NCBI GenBank assembly: GCA_045531495.1
Contig: JAZSED010000065.1
Location: 1 to 8,654 of the forward strand
Length of the DNA: 8,654 nt
Direction of reading: 5' to 3'
Source: URNF01 sp045531495
GTDB taxonomy: Bacteria > Bacillota > Clostridia > Oscillospirales > Acutalibacteraceae
Below, piece after piece: positions 1 to 7,067 of the stretch. Each line of letters opens with the position of its first letter. The first letter of the stretch is position 1. The notes under the pieces were generated by a model. That model was not told where the DNA came from, made no database searches, and worked only from the letters and a program-made list of their open reading frames with translations. The translations under genes and the position numbers were made by a program.

Positions 1-85
1 CCGCCTCTGCCTGTCTTTCGCCAAGCGGGGTCAAGGAATCGGGGTTGTAAATCGGGTCACCGTGTCGTACATAGAAAAAAAGCAT
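1..85 (-). CDS. Histidine phosphatase (phosphoglycerate mutase-like) family protein, N-terminal part only
   Basis: The ATG at 85-83 opens a frame that stays open to the window edge, giving 28 residues. The start reads MLFFYVRHGDPIYNPDSL and continues with a TPLGERQAEA-type stretch. A short hydrophobic beta strand leading into R-H-G, then a downstream L-T-x-x-G-x-x-Q-A, is the hallmark N-terminus of the histidine phosphatase superfamily. In that family the RHG histidine (His8 here) becomes the phospho-enzyme intermediate and the arginine binds phosphate. The substrate cannot be told from this fragment; alternatives include a phosphoglycerate mutase-like enzyme, an alpha-ribazole phosphatase-like enzyme or a general phosphatase. 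A purine-rich AGAGGTGG lies 5 bases upstream of the ATG. A strong terminator separates the gene from the hydrogenase operon, so it is probably an independent unit. The rest of the gene is outside the window. Confidence 0.8.
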   Translation of the reverse strand, partial: MLFFYVRHGDPIYNPDSLTPLGERQAEA

Positions 86-105
86 TTTTACCACCTCTTT
101 TTTTC

Positions 106-134
106 AGTATACCACACCGACCCGTGCAACGCAA
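106..134 (-). promoter_or_regulatory. Possible promoter of the histidine-phosphatase gene
   Basis: Read on the minus strand, TATACT (111-106) is preceded by TGG, giving an extended -10 element. TTGCGT (134-129) sits 17 bases upstream as a three-of-six -35 match. It starts just past the operon terminator at 136-172. The leader before the ATG at 85 would be only about 14 bases and would begin at the ribosome binding site. Assignment is by motif only. Confidence 0.45.
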
Positions 135-135
135 C

Positions 136-172
136 AAAAAAGCGGTGCAGCCAATGGCCACACCGCTTTTTT
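136..172 (-). terminator. Rho-independent terminator of the hydrogenase operon (bidirectional in form)
   Basis: Arms 136-147 and 161-172 are a perfect 12-base inverted repeat (AAAAAAGCGGTG and its complement) around a 13-base loop. The GC-rich inner part GCGGTG/CACCGC is flanked by A6/T6, so a transcript from either strand would have a hairpin followed by a U-run. The loop contains GCC-AAT-GGC, which could extend the stem. It lies 16 bases beyond the hydA stop codon and is the only strong terminator-like structure in the window, so it very likely ends the ten-gene transcript. Confidence 0.92.
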
Positions 173-188
173 ATCGGGGTTTTACCTC

Positions 189-1931
189 TTATTTGAACTG
201 TTTACGTGCAACGTAGGAGGTGTGCAGGATCTCATGTGCCTTATGGCTGCCAAAGGTGCCGAAGTATTCTTCGTATACCTTTTTCACCATCGGATTTTCG
301 TGAGATTTGCGGATGGGTGCATTCTTATCGATATCATACAGCACCGCCGCACGTTTCGCACGGTAATCCTCGAAGTTACGCACAGAAGCAGGAACGATGG
401 GCTGACCGCCGCCGTTGATACAACCGCCGGGGCAGCACATAATTTCTACGAAGGTCCACGGAGCAGTACCGTCTTTGATCTTGCTCATCACGTAGTTCGC
501 CGCAGTCAAGCCGCTGGCGATTGCCACTTTGATTTCAAGACCTGCGATGGTGTAGGACGCTTCTTTCAGACCGTCCATACCACGAACCGCTTCAAAGTCA
601 ACAGCACCGTTGTCTTTGCCGGTGAGTACGTCGTTTGCGGTACGCAGAGCCGCTTCCATAACACCGCCGGTAGCACCGAAGATAACAGCAGCACCCGTAT
701 CTTCACCCAGAGGCATATCAAATTCTTCGTCCGGCAGAGCGGTGAAGCGCAGACCTGCGCGGTCAATCATACGCGCAAGCTCGCGGGTGGTGATGGAAAT
801 ATCCACGTCAGCCACGCCCGCGGCGGCTTCATCTTCACGGCCGATTTCGAATTTCTTCGCGGTACAGGGCATCACGGACACAGAAACGATGTCTTTCGGG
901 TCGATGCCGTTTTTCTCCGCGTAGTAGGTTTTCAGGATTGCACCGAACATCTGCTGGGGAGATTTGCAGGAGGACAGGTGGCCGAGCTGTTCGGGATAGA
1001 ACAGTTCTGCAAATTTCACCCAACCGGGGGAGCACGAGGTGATCATCGGGAGCTTGCCGCCGTTCTTCACACGGTCGAGAAGCTCGGTCGCTTCTTCCAC
1101 GATGGTCATATCCGCCGCAAAGTTGGTGTCAAACACTTTATCAAAGCCCAAACGGCGGAGTGCAGCAACCATTTTGCCTTCTGCGTTGGTGCCAATCGGC
1201 ATACCAAACGCTTCGCCGATGGCGGCACGTACCGCGGGAGCGGTCTGCACCATAACCACCTTAGTAGGATCAGCAAGCGCCGCCCACAGTTCTTCGGTGT
1301 TGTCTTTTTCGGTCAAAGCGCCGGTGGGACATACGTTGATACACTGGCCGCAGGATACGCAAGGTACGTCGGACAGGGGTTTCTCAAACGCACACGCCAC
1401 GTGGGTGTCGATACCGCGGTCGTTTGCACCGATAACCGACACGAACTGCTGCTGACAAGCGGCAATACAACGACGGCAAAGGATACATTTGTTGTTATCA
1501 CGAATCATATGGGGTGCGGATTCGTCCACAGCATAGGTGGGACGGAAGCCGTCGAAGGAACCGTTGTCTTCTACACCGTAGTCAAGGCACATGTTCTGCA
1601 GCTCGCAGTTGGTGGAGCGTACGCAGGAGAGACATTTCTTTTCGTGGGTGGAAAGAATGAGTTCCAAAGTGGTTTTACGCGCTGCGCGCACCTTGGGGGT
1701 ATTGGTGGAAATTTCCATACCTTCCGCAACAGGGTACACACAAGCGGTCACAAGACCACGCGCGCCGGTCGCTTCTACAACGCAGATGCGGCAAGCGCCG
1801 ATTTCGTTAATATCTTTGAGGTAGCAAAGGGTGGGGATTTCCACGCCCGCCTCACGAGCGGCTTCCAGAATGGTGGAGCCTTTCGGCACGCTGACAGCAA
1901 TGCCGTTTACTTTTACATTAACCATATCCAT
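189..1931 (-). CDS. hydA: HydA, catalytic subunit of the NAD(P)-linked (bifurcating-type) [FeFe] hydrogenase
   Basis: 580 residues, the H2-forming or H2-oxidising subunit. Domains in order: [2Fe-2S] ferredoxin/NuoG-like domain (Cys36, 47, 50, 64); His-ligated [4Fe-4S] site (His96, Cys100, 103, 109); two-cluster ferredoxin domain (Cys149, 152, 155, 159 and 191, 194, 197, 201); H-cluster domain from about 225; small-subunit-type tail from about 520. H-cluster motifs are TSCSPGW (298-304), MPCTAKKFE (354-362) and EIMCCPGGCINGGG (496-509). Length and lack of an extra C-terminal [2Fe-2S] domain match HndD of Desulfovibrio better than the longer Thermotoga HydA, as I recall those families. The ATG at 1931 is chosen because AAAGGAG (1948-1942) lies 10 bases upstream; a GTG at 1940 is too close to it, and an in-frame ATG at 1925 is an alternative. 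Last gene of the operon, 18 bases after hydB. Confidence 0.97.
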   Translation of the reverse strand: MDMVNVKVNGIAVSVPKGSTILEAAREAGVEIPTLCYLKDINEIGACRICVVEATGARGLVTACVYPVAEGMEISTNTPKVRAARKTTLELILSTHEKKCLSCVRSTNCELQNMCLDYGVEDNGSFDGFRPTYAVDESAPHMIRDNNKCILCRRCIAACQQQFVSVIGANDRGIDTHVACAFEKPLSDVPCVSCGQCINVCPTGALTEKDNTEELWAALADPTKVVMVQTAPAVRAAIGEAFGMPIGTNAEGKMVAALRRLGFDKVFDTNFAADMTIVEEATELLDRVKNGGKLPMITSCSPGWVKFAELFYPEQLGHLSSCKSPQQMFGAILKTYYAEKNGIDPKDIVSVSVMPCTAKKFEIGREDEAAAGVADVDISITTRELARMIDRAGLRFTALPDEEFDMPLGEDTGAAVIFGATGGVMEAALRTANDVLTGKDNGAVDFEAVRGMDGLKEASYTIAGLEIKVAIASGLTAANYVMSKIKDGTAPWTFVEIMCCPGGCINGGGQPIVPASVRNFEDYRAKRAAVLYDIDKNAPIRKSHENPMVKKVYEEYFGTFGSHKAHEILHTSYVARKQFK

Positions 1932-1949
1932 CAGTAGCACACTCCTTTC

Positions 1950-3767
1950 TTACTGTTTGCTGATTGCCTTGAACTTACAGGTACCGATACAAGCGCCGCA
2001 TTTTACGCACTTTTCGGTATCGATTTCAAGGCTGGGCAGTTTGTGACCGGGAGCCACGTAGTCGGTCTTGAAGATGGCTTCCGCAGGACACTGCTTCGCA
2101 CACATCGAGCAACCGATACATTTTTCCTTGTCGATGACAAAGGAGAGAAGGTCTTTACATACGCCTGCGGGACATTTCTTGTCAACCACGTGCGCCACGT
2201 ACTCGTCGCGGAAGAAGCGAAGGGTGGACAATACGGGGTTGGGAGCCGTCTGGCCGAGGCCGCAAAGGGAGTTCTCTTTGATGTAGTAGCAAAGCTGTTC
2301 GAGTTCGTCAATATCTTCCAGAGCGCCTTTGCCGCTGGTGATTTTATCGAGCTTTTCGAGCAAGCGTTTGGTACCGACACGGCAGGGGGTACATTTACCG
2401 CAGGACTCGTCAACGGTGAATTCCAGGAAGAATTTCGCCATATCCACCATACAGGTGTCTTCGTCCATAACGATAAGACCGCCCGAACCCATCATACAAC
2501 CGATAGCGGTAAGGTTATCGTAGTCAACGGGGGTGTCGATAAGGTCAGCGGGGATACAACCGCCGGAAGGACCACCGGTCTGTGCCGCTTTGAAGGGCTT
2601 GCCGCCGGGGATACCGCCGCCGATACCGTAGATGATTTCACGGAGCGTAGTACCCATCGGAATTTCCACAAGACCCGTATGTTTGATTTTGCCGCCGAGA
2701 GCGAAAACCTTGGTACCTTTGGATTTTTCGGTACCCATGGAAGCAAACCAATCCGCACCGCGCAGGATAATCTGCGGAATGTTCGCAAAGGTTTCCACGT
2801 TGTTTTCAACGGTGGGCTTGCCGTACAGACCCTTAACAGCCGGATACGGCGGACGCGGACGGGGTTCGCCGCGGTTACCTTCGATAGAGGTCATCAAAGC
2901 GGTTTCTTCGCCGCAAACGAACGCGCCTGCGCCCAAGCGGATGAAGAGATCGAAATCAAAGCCGCTGCCGAAGATGTTTTTGCCGAGCAGACCGTATTCA
3001 CGCGCCTGGTCAATAGCAATCTGCAGACGGGAAACAGCAATCGGATACTCCGCACGGACGTATACGTAGCCTTCGGTAGCACCGATAGCATAACCTGCGA
3101 TAGCCATCGCTTCGATAAGGCTGTGCGGGTCACCTTCCAAAACGGAACGGTCCATAAATGCACCCGGGTCACCTTCGTCGGCGTTACACACAACGTATTT
3201 CTGGTCAGCCTGGTTGGGAGCGGTGAGCGCCCATTTACGGCCGGTCGGGAAGCCGCCGCCGCCACGGCCGCGCAGACCGGAGTCGGTGACAACCTTGATA
3301 ACCTCATCAGGGGTCATTTCGGTCAACACTTTACCCAAAGCGGCATAGCCGTCCATAGCGATGTATTCATCGATATTTTCGGGGTTGATAACACCGCAGT
3401 TACGCAGAACAACGCGGTTCTGGGATTTGTAGAACACGGTGTCATTCAAGGATACGGTGCCTTCAACAGGTTCATCGGAACCGGTATCCGCATACACCAA
3501 ACGGTCGACAGGACGACCTTTCAAAAGATGCTCGGAAACGATTTCCGCTACATCTTCGGGGGTCACGCGGCTATAGAAGGTGCCGTCGGGATGCACGATA
3601 ACCACGGGGCCGAGTTCGCAAAGACCGAAACAGCCGGTCTGTACGATTTTGACTTCTTCGGAAATGCCGTTTGCTTCCAAAGCGGACACAAACGCTTCCT
3701 GAATTTTGTTACTGCCCGAGGAGGTACAGCCGGTACCGCCGCAGATCAGCACATGTGCACGAATCAT
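1950..3767 (-). CDS. hydB: HydB, NuoF-like FMN/NAD(P)-binding subunit of the hydrogenase
   Basis: 605 residues, the flavin subunit that exchanges electrons with NAD(H) or NADP(H) and is the proposed bifurcation site in HydABC complexes. Domains: N-terminal thioredoxin-like [2Fe-2S] domain (Cys9, 14, 46, 50); NuoF-type FMN/NAD domain with RGRGGGGFPTGRKW (166-179), CNADEGDPGAFMDR (194-207) and GAGAFVCGEETALMTSIEG (279-297); SLBB region about 350-430; NuoF [4Fe-4S] site (Cys456, 459, 462, 502); C-terminal two-cluster ferredoxin domain (Cys550, 553, 556, 560 and 587, 590, 593, 597). The linker has CPAGVC (532-537) with His526 nearby, which may form a metal site. The fused N- and C-terminal Fe-S domains separate it from plain complex I NuoF. 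A strong GAGGAGGT (3781-3774) lies 6 bases before the ATG. Eighteen-base gaps separate it from both neighbours. Confidence 0.97.
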   Translation of the reverse strand: MIRAHVLICGGTGCTSSGSNKIQEAFVSALEANGISEEVKIVQTGCFGLCELGPVVIVHPDGTFYSRVTPEDVAEIVSEHLLKGRPVDRLVYADTGSDEPVEGTVSLNDTVFYKSQNRVVLRNCGVINPENIDEYIAMDGYAALGKVLTEMTPDEVIKVVTDSGLRGRGGGGFPTGRKWALTAPNQADQKYVVCNADEGDPGAFMDRSVLEGDPHSLIEAMAIAGYAIGATEGYVYVRAEYPIAVSRLQIAIDQAREYGLLGKNIFGSGFDFDLFIRLGAGAFVCGEETALMTSIEGNRGEPRPRPPYPAVKGLYGKPTVENNVETFANIPQIILRGADWFASMGTEKSKGTKVFALGGKIKHTGLVEIPMGTTLREIIYGIGGGIPGGKPFKAAQTGGPSGGCIPADLIDTPVDYDNLTAIGCMMGSGGLIVMDEDTCMVDMAKFFLEFTVDESCGKCTPCRVGTKRLLEKLDKITSGKGALEDIDELEQLCYYIKENSLCGLGQTAPNPVLSTLRFFRDEYVAHVVDKKCPAGVCKDLLSFVIDKEKCIGCSMCAKQCPAEAIFKTDYVAPGHKLPSLEIDTEKCVKCGACIGTCKFKAISKQ

Positions 3768-3785
3768 ACTATTACCTCCTCAAAA

Positions 3786-4157
3786 TTACTCTTGATTATT
3801 CGCGAGGGTGAATTCCGCAACAGGCTTGCCGCCTTTTAAGTGCTCTTCCACCACACGTGCAACCTTATCAGGGGTCATCTTTACATAGGTGACCTTTTCT
3901 TTGCCCGCTTCAAACACTTCCACAACGGGTTCGAATTGGCAAATACCGATACAACCGGTCTGGGTAACGGTAACGTTCGCTACAAGACCTGCCTCGTTTA
4001 CCTGCTCAACAAAAGCGGCGAGAACGGGACGTGCACCCGCGGCGATACCGCAGGTTGCCATGCCGACCACGACACGCTTGTCACTGCTGCCTTCACGCAG
4101 AGCAACTTTGCCTTGCATTTTCTCTTTGATTGCCTGGAGTTCTGCTAAACTTTTCAT
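3786..4157 (-). CDS. Small thioredoxin-like [2Fe-2S] protein, HndB/HydD-like hydrogenase subunit
   Basis: 123 residues. An N-terminal helix (about 1-25) precedes a thioredoxin-like ferredoxin fold with VGMATCGIAAGARP (31-44) and QTGCIGICQFEP (66-77), ending in a VTYVKMTPDKV segment similar to the N-terminal domain of HydB. Position between the regulatory block and hydB matches HndB of four-subunit NADP-reducing hydrogenases and the small HydD protein of thermophilic Clostridia, so it is probably a subunit or electron-transfer partner. Only three cysteines are present (36, 69, 73). The position of the fourth usual ligand is taken by the IAAGA stretch; I recall this as normal for this small family, so it may not be damage. 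AAGGAAG (4170-4164) is 6 bases before the ATG. The 40-base gap upstream is the largest inside the operon. Confidence 0.88.
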   Translation of the reverse strand: MKSLAELQAIKEKMQGKVALREGSSDKRVVVGMATCGIAAGARPVLAAFVEQVNEAGLVANVTVTQTGCIGICQFEPVVEVFEAGKEKVTYVKMTPDKVARVVEEHLKGGKPVAEFTLANNQE

Positions 4158-4197
4158 ACAAATCTTCCTTTCGTCAGAATGTTATACCTTTTTATAT

Positions 4198-4746
4198 TCA
4201 TAAGCTCTCGTACCCTTCGGCAAGAAAACCTTGAATCCATTGTAACACTTCGAAACTGTCCAACGGGACACCTTCGAGAATTTCCCGTATTTCACGGGTG
4301 TCAAACCGCACCTCATTTTCGCCGTTCGTATGCACAAACAGAAAATCGGTATCGGGATGCCCTTGTACCAGCGTGACCACCGTTGCGGGGATATCCCCTA
4401 TCGGCGGACAGTCGATATGGTCGGTGTAAAACACCGCCGTCACCTCTGTGCCGTGGGTATCGGGATAGGTGGCTGTATCCCGCGACGTTACCGTCACGTC
4501 GCCGCCCGTTTGTTGCGCTTCTAATTTTAAAAGCGGCAATCCTAACCCCACCGCGCGGGTGGTACGGGTAGTGTAAAAGGGGTCGGTGACCCTTCTTACC
4601 GTTTCCGCATCCATACCGCAACCGTCATCGCGGATGGTGATGGTGAGCGCGTTTCCTTGCTCGGTGAGCAAAATTTCGGTAAGCGAGGCACCCGCTTTGA
4701 CCGAATTTTCCACGATGTCCAGAATGTTTAAGGATAACTCTTTCAT
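4198..4746 (-). CDS. GHKL-type ATP-binding protein without a phosphoacceptor domain
   Basis: 182 residues. The first hundred form a Bergerat-fold ATPase: N-box around LNILDIVENSVKAGA (6-20), G1 box RDDGCGM (39-45), F-box DPFYTT (55-60) and a short G2 box GLGLP (67-71). These resemble the ATP-binding half of sensor histidine kinases, but there is no histidine-bearing dimerisation domain, membrane segment or PAS domain. Residues about 105-182 form a separate C-terminal region with no motif I recognise. The protein may act as a protein kinase or ATP-dependent switch on another protein of the cluster; that is inference. The ATG at 4746 overlaps the PHP stop as ATGA, and GGAGGG lies about 6 bases upstream; a GTG at 4764 within the preceding gene is less likely. 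Confidence 0.88.
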   Translation of the reverse strand: MKELSLNILDIVENSVKAGASLTEILLTEQGNALTITIRDDGCGMDAETVRRVTDPFYTTRTTRAVGLGLPLLKLEAQQTGGDVTVTSRDTATYPDTHGTEVTAVFYTDHIDCPPIGDIPATVVTLVQGHPDTDFLFVHTNGENEVRFDTREIREILEGVPLDSFEVLQWIQGFLAEGYESL

Positions 4747-5477
4747 TCTTTCCCTCCGAGCCACGCCAATAAGCGTTCACGCACCAACTGACTGCTGTAC
4801 GGTTCATCCTCTAATTCCACAAACCTGTCTTTGTCCCGTATGTCCCACAAATAGTGGGCGTCACTGCCAACCGTCACGCGGCACCCTTGCGGTATTTGCT
4901 CTGCGTACACCGTTTCCTTTTCCCCGTCGTGTAATTCCACGGCGGTGAAAGGCAGGTCGGGCGGCAACGCACCCAAGGTGGCAATAATCCCGTTGGCATC
5001 GCGGTCAATGTGCGCGGGATAGCACACGCCGCCAAAGCTTTGGGCAAGCGGGATACTTTCTTCCAAGGTCACGGTGGTGGCATTGGATAGCAGGTACGGT
5101 TCTTCTCCGATTTTCTCATCATTTTCGTCCAAAATCCATTGGTCACCGAAAATGTCGGGGCGGTTTTCTATCAGAACACGGCGGCCTTCGATTTCTTTAT
5201 CGAACGCCATTGCCTGCTCTAACGTTGGAAACAGACACACCATATGGATATCTTCCGCGGTGGTCAGCTCCATACCCGCCACGGGGATGATGCCCTGCTT
5301 TTTTGCCGCCGCGAAAAACGCAGGGCAGTTTTTACAGGTGTTGTGGTCGGTAAGTGCCATAATTTGCAATCCCGCCAAGGTCGCCATACCCGCCAGATTG
5401 TTTGGGGTATTGTCGTTGTCTCCGCAAGGAGACAAGCAGGAATGGATATGCAAATCGTAGTAGTAGCGGTGTTTCAT
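4743..5477 (-). CDS. PHP-domain phosphoesterase-like protein
   Basis: 244 residues, a single PHP domain as in DNA polymerase III-associated and histidinol-phosphatase-type enzymes, which hydrolyse phosphoesters using a two- or three-metal site. Visible metal motifs: DLHIHSCLSPCG (8-19, His10 and His12), LTDHNT (42-47, Asp44 and His45), GMELTT (68-73, Glu70), His78, PAHIDR (154-159, His156) and GSDAH (204-208, Asp206 and His208). All main ligands are present, so it is probably catalytic; the substrate is unknown. Four cysteines (14, 18, 48, 51) sit on the metal-site loops. The ATG at 5477 overlaps the upstream stop as ATGA; a TTG at 5483 is possible but less likely. It is translationally coupled on both sides to a DRTGG protein and an ATPase, which points to a signalling or nucleotide-handling role in this operon. 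Confidence 0.92.
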   Translation of the reverse strand: MKHRYYYDLHIHSCLSPCGDNDNTPNNLAGMATLAGLQIMALTDHNTCKNCPAFFAAAKKQGIIPVAGMELTTAEDIHMVCLFPTLEQAMAFDKEIEGRRVLIENRPDIFGDQWILDENDEKIGEEPYLLSNATTVTLEESIPLAQSFGGVCYPAHIDRDANGIIATLGALPPDLPFTAVELHDGEKETVYAEQIPQGCRVTVGSDAHYLWDIRDKDRFVELEDEPYSSQLVRERLLAWLGGKE

Positions 5478-5800
5478 AAGCAATCCCGTATCTTCACTGC
5501 CGTTTCATACGCGGCAAGGTCGGATGTGAGAATATTGACCCCTTTTTGCTCTGCCAAGGCAGCCACTCCGTCGTCGGGGGTGACCCCTTCCGCCAAAATA
5601 ACGGCGGCGGTGTCAGCGAGGGTCGCAACCGCTACAATGTTTTGGTTGGACATAATGGTTATCCACGCGTCGTCTGCCTTCGCGCGACCCATTACCCAAC
5701 TGAGCAGGTCACCTATGTATACGCCGCTAACCTCACGGTCGCCGTCAGGTAAAGCCGCCGCTTTTAAGCCTACGGCATCTGCCATTTCACGTACGGTCAC
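5474..5800 (-). CDS. DRTGG-domain protein (second copy)
   Basis: 108 residues of one small alpha/beta domain. The pattern VSGVYIGDLLSWVMGRAK (24-41), then TIMSNQNIVAVATLADTAAV, then an ILAEGVTPDD turn and a final NILTSD-x-x-YE strand-helix, is that of small DRTGG proteins found beside clostridial [FeFe] hydrogenases. Databases often mislabel them as HPr serine kinases because the domain was first noted next to phosphotransacetylase and similar enzymes. No catalytic residues are evident, so a ligand-sensing or scaffolding role is more likely than catalysis. The start codon is GTG (5800-5798), supported by AAGGAGG (5815-5809) 8 bases upstream, which overlaps the end of the HydS-like gene. It is related to the protein at 7490-7852 by the same motif order. 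The function is unproven. Confidence 0.82.
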   Translation of the reverse strand: MTVREMADAVGLKAAALPDGDREVSGVYIGDLLSWVMGRAKADDAWITIMSNQNIVAVATLADTAAVILAEGVTPDDGVAALAEQKGVNILTSDLAAYETAVKIRDCL

Positions 5801-5803
5801 AGG

Positions 5804-7057
5804 TTACCCCTCCTTTTTGCTGTTTGCTACAACGCACGCTTTTTCGTCCGCTCTTCCTCGTACCACGTCCTCCGCAAAAGCGCGGCAGGTGGGTGCACCG
5901 CAAGCGCCGCAGTCAAGGCCCGGCAAAGCCGCGCGCAGGCTTTGGATATCCGCCATCATACGCATCGATTTTGCCATATTGCTGCTTAATTGCGCTATCG
6001 GTCTGTATGCGGGAAGTTCGTTAAAGAAGTAGTGCGCGGGAATATACTGTTCTTCCGACGGCAAAAAGTTTTGCGACACCGGTAAAAAGCGTCGAAGATT
6101 TTGCAGTCGTGCTTTCGCAATAAACGGATTTTGTACGGTGAGCACACCGCCGACACAACCGCCCGTACAGGCATTGAGTTCTACAAATTCCAATTGCGGA
6201 ATATTGCCGTTTTCAATCTGATCCAACACGCGGATGACGTTTTCAATACCGTCCGCCGCCAAATAACTGTCGTTGAACAACGCCGCGGCTTCGCCGCCGC
6301 TGGTTGCCCAACCGACACCTATCATCCCCGATTGGGAAAGCTGTGCGGGCAGATCGTTCGGCTTCATTTCGTTAATGAGCTTAAAGTACACATCGTTTAT
6401 CGGTACCACGGCATTAACCTGACTCATATAGTCCCCAAAGCCGTTTTTTACGTAACTTGCTTTTGCGGGACACGGAGACAGGAAACACACGCCGATGTCC
6501 TCGGGCTGCAGTTCGGAATGTTCCTGCAAGGCCTTTTCTCTTGCGAGCTTTGCCGCTATCTCCATCGGCGGCAGCATCCGCATTACGTTATCCTCCAATG
6601 ACGGAAAACGCAAAGAGATGAGACGCACGATAACAGGGCAAGCGGCGCTGATAACGGGTTTCTTTACCCCTTCGGTAGCAAGATACAAGCGGGTATAGGC
6701 AGAAACCATTTCCGCCGCCTGCGACACCTCGTACACCTGGTCAAAACCCAGCTTCAAAAGACCGCTCAGCACGTAGTCCACGTCGTCAAGGTTATCAAAC
6801 TGACCGTAAAGTGCAGGCGCGGGCAAGGCAATTTTCCACTTGAACCCGTCCATGGCGTCCAGCGTGTTGCACACTGCTTTTTTCGCTTTGTGCGGACACA
6901 CACGGATGCACTCACCGCAGTCGATACACCGCGATTCGTTAATAACGGCATGGCCGTCGCGTACACGAATCGCCTCGGTGGGACAATGCTTAAGGCAGGT
7001 GGTACAGCCCGTACATTTCTGCGGGTCCAAATGCACCGAATGTTCATATGTATGCAT
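5804..7057 (-). CDS. HydS-like putative sensory [FeFe] hydrogenase
   Basis: 417 residues. Two [4Fe-4S] clusters at the N-terminus (Cys15, 18, 21, 25 and 44, 47, 50, 54), then a reduced H-cluster domain (about 70-330) and a C-terminal PF04060-like Fe-S motif (Cys383, 386, 391, 408). The H-cluster motifs are divergent: ISAACPVI (136-143), SPCPAKASY (194-202) and ELNACTGGCVGG (293-304). All four cubane cysteines remain (140, 196, 297, 301), as does Lys199. The proton-transfer cysteine is Ala139, and the two methionines expected near the cluster are Ser194 and Asn295. This pattern fits sensory HydS enzymes (groups C/D), which show low activity, rather than a production hydrogenase. There is no fused PAS, kinase or phosphatase domain, so output must pass through neighbours. 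An AGGTGA that overlaps the previous stop lies 6 bases before the ATG. The gene is cytoplasmic, with no signal peptide. Confidence 0.9.
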   Translation of the reverse strand: MHTYEHSVHLDPQKCTGCTTCLKHCPTEAIRVRDGHAVINESRCIDCGECIRVCPHKAKKAVCNTLDAMDGFKWKIALPAPALYGQFDNLDDVDYVLSGLLKLGFDQVYEVSQAAEMVSAYTRLYLATEGVKKPVISAACPVIVRLISLRFPSLEDNVMRMLPPMEIAAKLAREKALQEHSELQPEDIGVCFLSPCPAKASYVKNGFGDYMSQVNAVVPINDVYFKLINEMKPNDLPAQLSQSGMIGVGWATSGGEAAALFNDSYLAADGIENVIRVLDQIENGNIPQLEFVELNACTGGCVGGVLTVQNPFIAKARLQNLRRFLPVSQNFLPSEEQYIPAHYFFNELPAYRPIAQLSSNMAKSMRMMADIQSLRAALPGLDCGACGAPTCRAFAEDVVRGRADEKACVVANSKKEG

Positions 7058-7067
7058 TCTCTGTCAC

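Noticed and set aside
222..3839. Very long plus-strand open frames (222-1937 and 2043-3839) opposite hydA and hydB
   Set aside because: They run codon-aligned with the minus-strand genes and exist because hydA and hydB rarely use TTA, CTA or TCA codons. The minus-strand products have complete, recognisable cofactor motifs; the plus-strand products show none and lack a sensible ribosome binding site.
4181..4186. Internal promoter before the small [2Fe-2S] subunit (TATAAC on the minus strand)
   Set aside because: The -10-like hexamer has no -35 at 16-18 bases, and the 40-base gap has no terminator, so read-through is the simpler explanation. A weak internal start is not excluded.
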